A program made the translations under genes and the position numbers. From NCBI RefSeq assembly GCF_018069625.1, contig NZ_CP072941.1, forward strand, positions 992,001-1,056,000: a stretch of 64,000 bases of DNA, in the 5' to 3' direction. The DNA comes from Streptomyces yatensis (GTDB lineage Bacteria; Actinomycetota; Actinomycetes; Streptomycetales; Streptomycetaceae). Numbering within the stretch: position 1 is the first letter of the stretch; every line of letters begins with the position of its first letter. Shown here one piece after another: positions 63,301 to 64,000 of the stretch. Under the pieces are notes generated by a model that saw nothing but the letters and a program-made list of their open reading frames with translations, had not been told where the DNA came from and searched no databases.

Positions 63301-64000
63301 CGCCGGAGTGGCCGGTGTCATCAAGATGGTGATGGCGATGCGGCATGGGACGCTGCCCGCCTCACTGCACATCGACGAACCGACCCAGCATGTCGACTGG
63401 AACGTGGGCGATGTCCAGCTGCTGACCGAGGCGGTGGAGTGGCCGGGGGACGAACATCCTCGCCGGGCGGGGGTCTCCTCTTTCGGCATCAGCGGGACCA
63501 ATGCGCATGTCATCGTGGAGCAGGCCCCCGAGGAGCCGCCGGCGGCGGTCGAAGCCCTCGAGGCGGAGCCGGTGGGCGGGCCGGTGCCGTGGGTGGTCTC
63601 GGCGCGCGGTACGGAGGCGCTACGAGGCCAGGCCCGGGCGCTGGCCACACGGGTGACCACCGACCCGGGGGTGACCGCTGCGGAGGTGGGCTGGTCCCTG
63701 CTGCGGTCCAGGACGCTCTTCGATCACCGGGCCGTGGTGATCGGCCAGGACCGTGAGGAGCTGGTGGCGGGTCTGGAGGCACTGGCCGCCGGAGAGCCGC
63801 ATCCGAGCCTGGTGCACCCCGGACAGGCCGCCGAGGCCGTCGGGCAGACCGTGTTCCTCTTCAGCGGGCAGGGCAGCCAGCGCCCCGGCATGGGCGCCGA
63901 ACTCTACGACCGCTTCCCCGTCTTCGCCGAAGCCTTCGACGAGGTCTGCGGTCTTCTCGATCCGCATCTCGAACATCCGCTACGGCAGGTGGCCTTCGCC
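57350..64000 (+). CDS. Modular type I polyketide synthase, 5' part (docking-KS-AT-KR-ACP-KS-AT...)
   Basis: 2217 codons, open to the window end. Residues 1-33 are a coiled-coil N-terminal docking domain (EEKLLDYLKRVTADLRQTQR), so another PKS protein should act before this one. Module A: KS about 34-460 (VDTACSSSL, Cys ~207; EAHGTGT; NIGHAQMAAG); AT about 605-890 (GHSIGEIAAA and HAFHSP, the malonyl-CoA pattern); no dehydratase; KR about 1262-1440 (FITGGTGGLGAG; SSNAATWGSGQQAAYAAAN, with Trp eight residues before the Tyr and no LDD motif, an A1-type pattern); ACP with LGFDSLTAVEL (~1570). Module B: KS from ~1634 (Cys ~1805) and the start of an AT (FLFSGQGSQRPGMG). Predicted product step: one malonyl extension reduced to a hydroxyl. 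The PKS is unrelated in type to the PUFA-like operon. The ATG at 57350 is preceded by a G-rich stretch. Confidence 0.95.
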   Translation, partial: MASNEEKLLDYLKRVTADLRQTQRRLKDVESAGHEPVAIVGMSCRFPGGVRSPEELWELVATERDAISELPTDRNWDLENLFHPDPDHPGTSYTREGGFIDDPAGFDATFFGISPREALGMAPQQRLALEASWEAIEHAGVDPESLRGSRTGTFIGCDHLDYCSDASQVPEGSAGYFTIGNSASVVSGRVAYTLGLEGAAVTVDTACSSSLVAMHLACQAIRQGECDMALAGGVAVMSSTAPFIGFSELRGLAPDGRSKAFSANSDGMTLAEGVGVLLLERLSDARRNGHQVLAVIRGTAVNQDGASNGLTAPNGPSQQRVIRQALANARLSPSEVDAVEAHGTGTTLGDPIEAQALLATYGQERDEGRPLWLGSIKSNIGHAQMAAGAAGVIKMVMAMRHGVLPASLHIDEPTPHVDWTAGDVHLLTEAREWPRGEHPRRAGVSSFGISGTNAHLILEQAPEEAATELGDLGVAPVDPVAVEPVPVEVEPGAVGAEPVAGGVEPVAVAVESVGGPMPWVVSARGTEALRGQARALATRVTTDPGVTAAEVGWSLLRSRTLFDHRAVVIGQDREELVAGLEALAAGEPHPSLVGPGGTTGDTTGQTVFLFSGQGSQRPGMGAELYDRFPVFAEAFDEVCGLLDPHLEHPLRQVAFATDAERAGLLDHTTYAQAGLFALHIALARLLDSLGVRPDTVIGHSIGEIAAAHIAGVFDLPDACHLVATRATLMGGLPEGGGMATIAATPDELAENLTQFDGQVGIAALNTPGNTVISGPIDLVTDISNSWAAKGRKTRSLTVSHAFHSPLMDPILEPFKEAISGLTYHPPTIPLISNLTGQPADEHITTPDYWAQHIRQPVHFHPGITHTAPHTSLYLELGPDPVLATATQHTLHHRTTTNTEQNNPTDRPTPLITSALTRKQPEERALTHTLARLHTTGVEVDWTSWFPADPAPRVVGLPTYAFQHQRFWLAPPAARTTVEGTAEDPAEAQLWHAIEELDVDALTSTLQLEEGGPGIDALLPALPVLSAWRRQHRERSTIDSWRYRATWQQLPDPAAPALTGTWLVVAPAGQEEHATVRVTVQALRAHGATAHPFEVDAHDIDRATLRERLGRLTEEFQPAGVISLLALDQEPLVGHSAVPAGLGATVALLQALGDADIGAPLWCVTQGAVTTGRSDLLPHPEQSQIWGFGRVAALEHPQRWGGLIDLPATMTHHTAGRLAALLVAGQPEDQAAIRTTGTYARRLIRVPAVDTAPAPAPWEPSGTTFITGGTGGLGAGLARWLAHRGAPHLHLISRSGPDAPGASELSEELTALGTDITITACDASDRAALRQLIDTVPAEHPLTAVFHTAGTMELGQISELDSGRLQSVLRSKALAAAHLHDLTQHLDLTAFVLFSSNAATWGSGQQAAYAAANTYLDALAEHRHTRGLPATSLAWGPWGEAGMAADQHTLSHLRRRGLSPLPTDLAIASLHHALTHHDTVVTIADVDWARFGSTFTAQRPSPFLTRLMPSAAEPATPTDTADDNPLRRQLGAAPAAQRHQILVRHIQTLAATILGHPDLNAIPPAQPFQELGFDSLTAVELRNQLAATTGLPLAPALVFDHPTPNALATYLSAELTGQKAAVTTHTASAAADDEPIAIVGMACRYPGGVRSPEELWELVAAGRDAVGEMPTDRDWDLNTLFDPDPERLGTSYAREGGFLHDAAGFDAAFFGISPREALAMDPQQRLLLETAWETFENAGLDRDTLAGSVTGVFAGGTYQGYGASGSSSAREVEGYLLAGGTPSVMSGRVAYAFGLEGPALTVDTACSSSLVAMHLAAQALRQGECTMALAGGVTVMATPTTFIEFSRQRGLAADGRCKPFASAADGTGWGEGAGLLLLERLSDARRNGHRVLAVIRGSAVNQDGTSNGLTAPNGPSQQRVIGQALANARLSPAEVDVVEGHGTGTTLGDPIEAQALLATYGQGRPEDRPLWLGSIKSNIGHTQAAAGVAGVIKMVMAMRHGTLPASLHIDEPTQHVDWNVGDVQLLTEAVEWPGDEHPRRAGVSSFGISGTNAHVIVEQAPEEPPAAVEALEAEPVGGPVPWVVSARGTEALRGQARALATRVTTDPGVTAAEVGWSLLRSRTLFDHRAVVIGQDREELVAGLEALAAGEPHPSLVHPGQAAEAVGQTVFLFSGQGSQRPGMGAELYDRFPVFAEAFDEVCGLLDPHLEHPLRQVAFA
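58899..59121 (+). repeat. Module A copy of a 223-bp identical repeat in the PKS gene
   Basis: This KS-AT linker segment is identical, base for base, to 63585-63807 in module B (offset 4686). The repeat is bounded by single differences at 58898/63584 and 59122/63808. It encodes PWVVSARGTEALRGQARALA and onward. Identity at synonymous sites indicates recent duplication or gene conversion. Confidence 0.93.
59159..59317 (+). repeat. Module A copy of a 159-bp identical repeat in the PKS gene
   Basis: Identical to 63842-64000 (offset 4683), that is, up to the end of the window, so the true repeat may be longer. It encodes the start of the AT (GQTVFLFSGQGSQRPGMGAE). It is separated from the first repeat by a short unlike linker of 36-39 bp. 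Confidence 0.93.
63585..63807 (+). repeat. Module B copy of the 223-bp identical repeat
   Basis: Second copy of 58899-59121, located after the second KS. See the module A copy for boundaries. Confidence 0.93.
63842..64000 (+). repeat. Module B copy of the AT-start repeat, cut by the window end
   Basis: Second copy of 59159-59317. The match reaches the final base of the window. Confidence 0.93.

Overview
The window is about 72% GC by eye, shows strong third-position GC bias and carries the gene types of a filamentous actinomycete: Lrp/AsnC, TetR and BlaI regulators, many secreted hydrolases, a modular type I PKS and a gene whose second codon is the rare TTA. It is most likely Streptomyces or a close relative. 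It looks like an accessory or chromosome-arm segment: two different polyketide systems, a gene remnant, a palindromic insertion and degenerate repeats lie among dispensable enzymes. Only gnd looks clearly housekeeping.

Layout. 1-1959: start of a pyruvate dehydrogenase E1-like gene (minus), a divergent Lrp-type regulator, and a secreted SGNH hydrolase. 2024-17991 (minus): a six-gene operon with overlapping or closely spaced genes. In transcription order it encodes a PfaD-like reductase fused to KS-AT-ACP-ACP-KR (2374 aa), a KS-AT-DH-phosphopantetheinyl transferase (1548 aa), a free ACP, an alpha/beta hydrolase, an MGT-type glycosyltransferase and an ABC exporter. This is a compact PUFA-synthase / heterocyst-glycolipid-synthase-like line with its own activation, glycosylation and export genes, and it is the main find of the window. 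18639-21777: an AsnC regulator divergent from a PLP trans-sulfuration-family lyase and an amidohydrolase, followed by a broken MBL-fold gene. 22013-24405: a lipoprotein and gnd. 24466-25018: a degenerate GC-rich repeat tract. 25020-32050: an MFS exporter, XdhC, a three-subunit molybdenum hydroxylase operon with a palindrome over its start, and a TetR regulator.

32133-39402: a GH25 muramidase whose N-terminus carries a palindromic MITE-like insertion, a Pro/Ser/Thr-rich secreted protein, and a two-gene membrane glycan module in which a REC-degenerate GGDEF-GT2 synthase overlaps an acyltransferase-3 gene, then a flavin monooxygenase. 39467-45449: an ABC permease coupled to an unusual secreted S15-type hydrolase/ABC-ATPase fusion, and a VWA membrane protein with a partner. 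45543-50579: a TerD protein, a BlaI-M56 pair sharing an 11-bp motif with the upstream region of a divergent DUF6153-like/DUF305 pair (probably metal-related), a general-stress protein, a small conserved protein and an ArsC/Spx-like protein. 50691-57310: an acyl-CoA synthetase, an M6 metalloprotease (TTG start, TTA second codon), an M28-like peptidase with altered active-site motifs, and a secreted DUF1579-like protein. 57350-64000: the 5' part of a modular type I PKS gene (docking-KS-AT-KR-ACP-KS-AT...), running off the window.

All calls come from reading the sequence and remembered family motifs. No database search was run.
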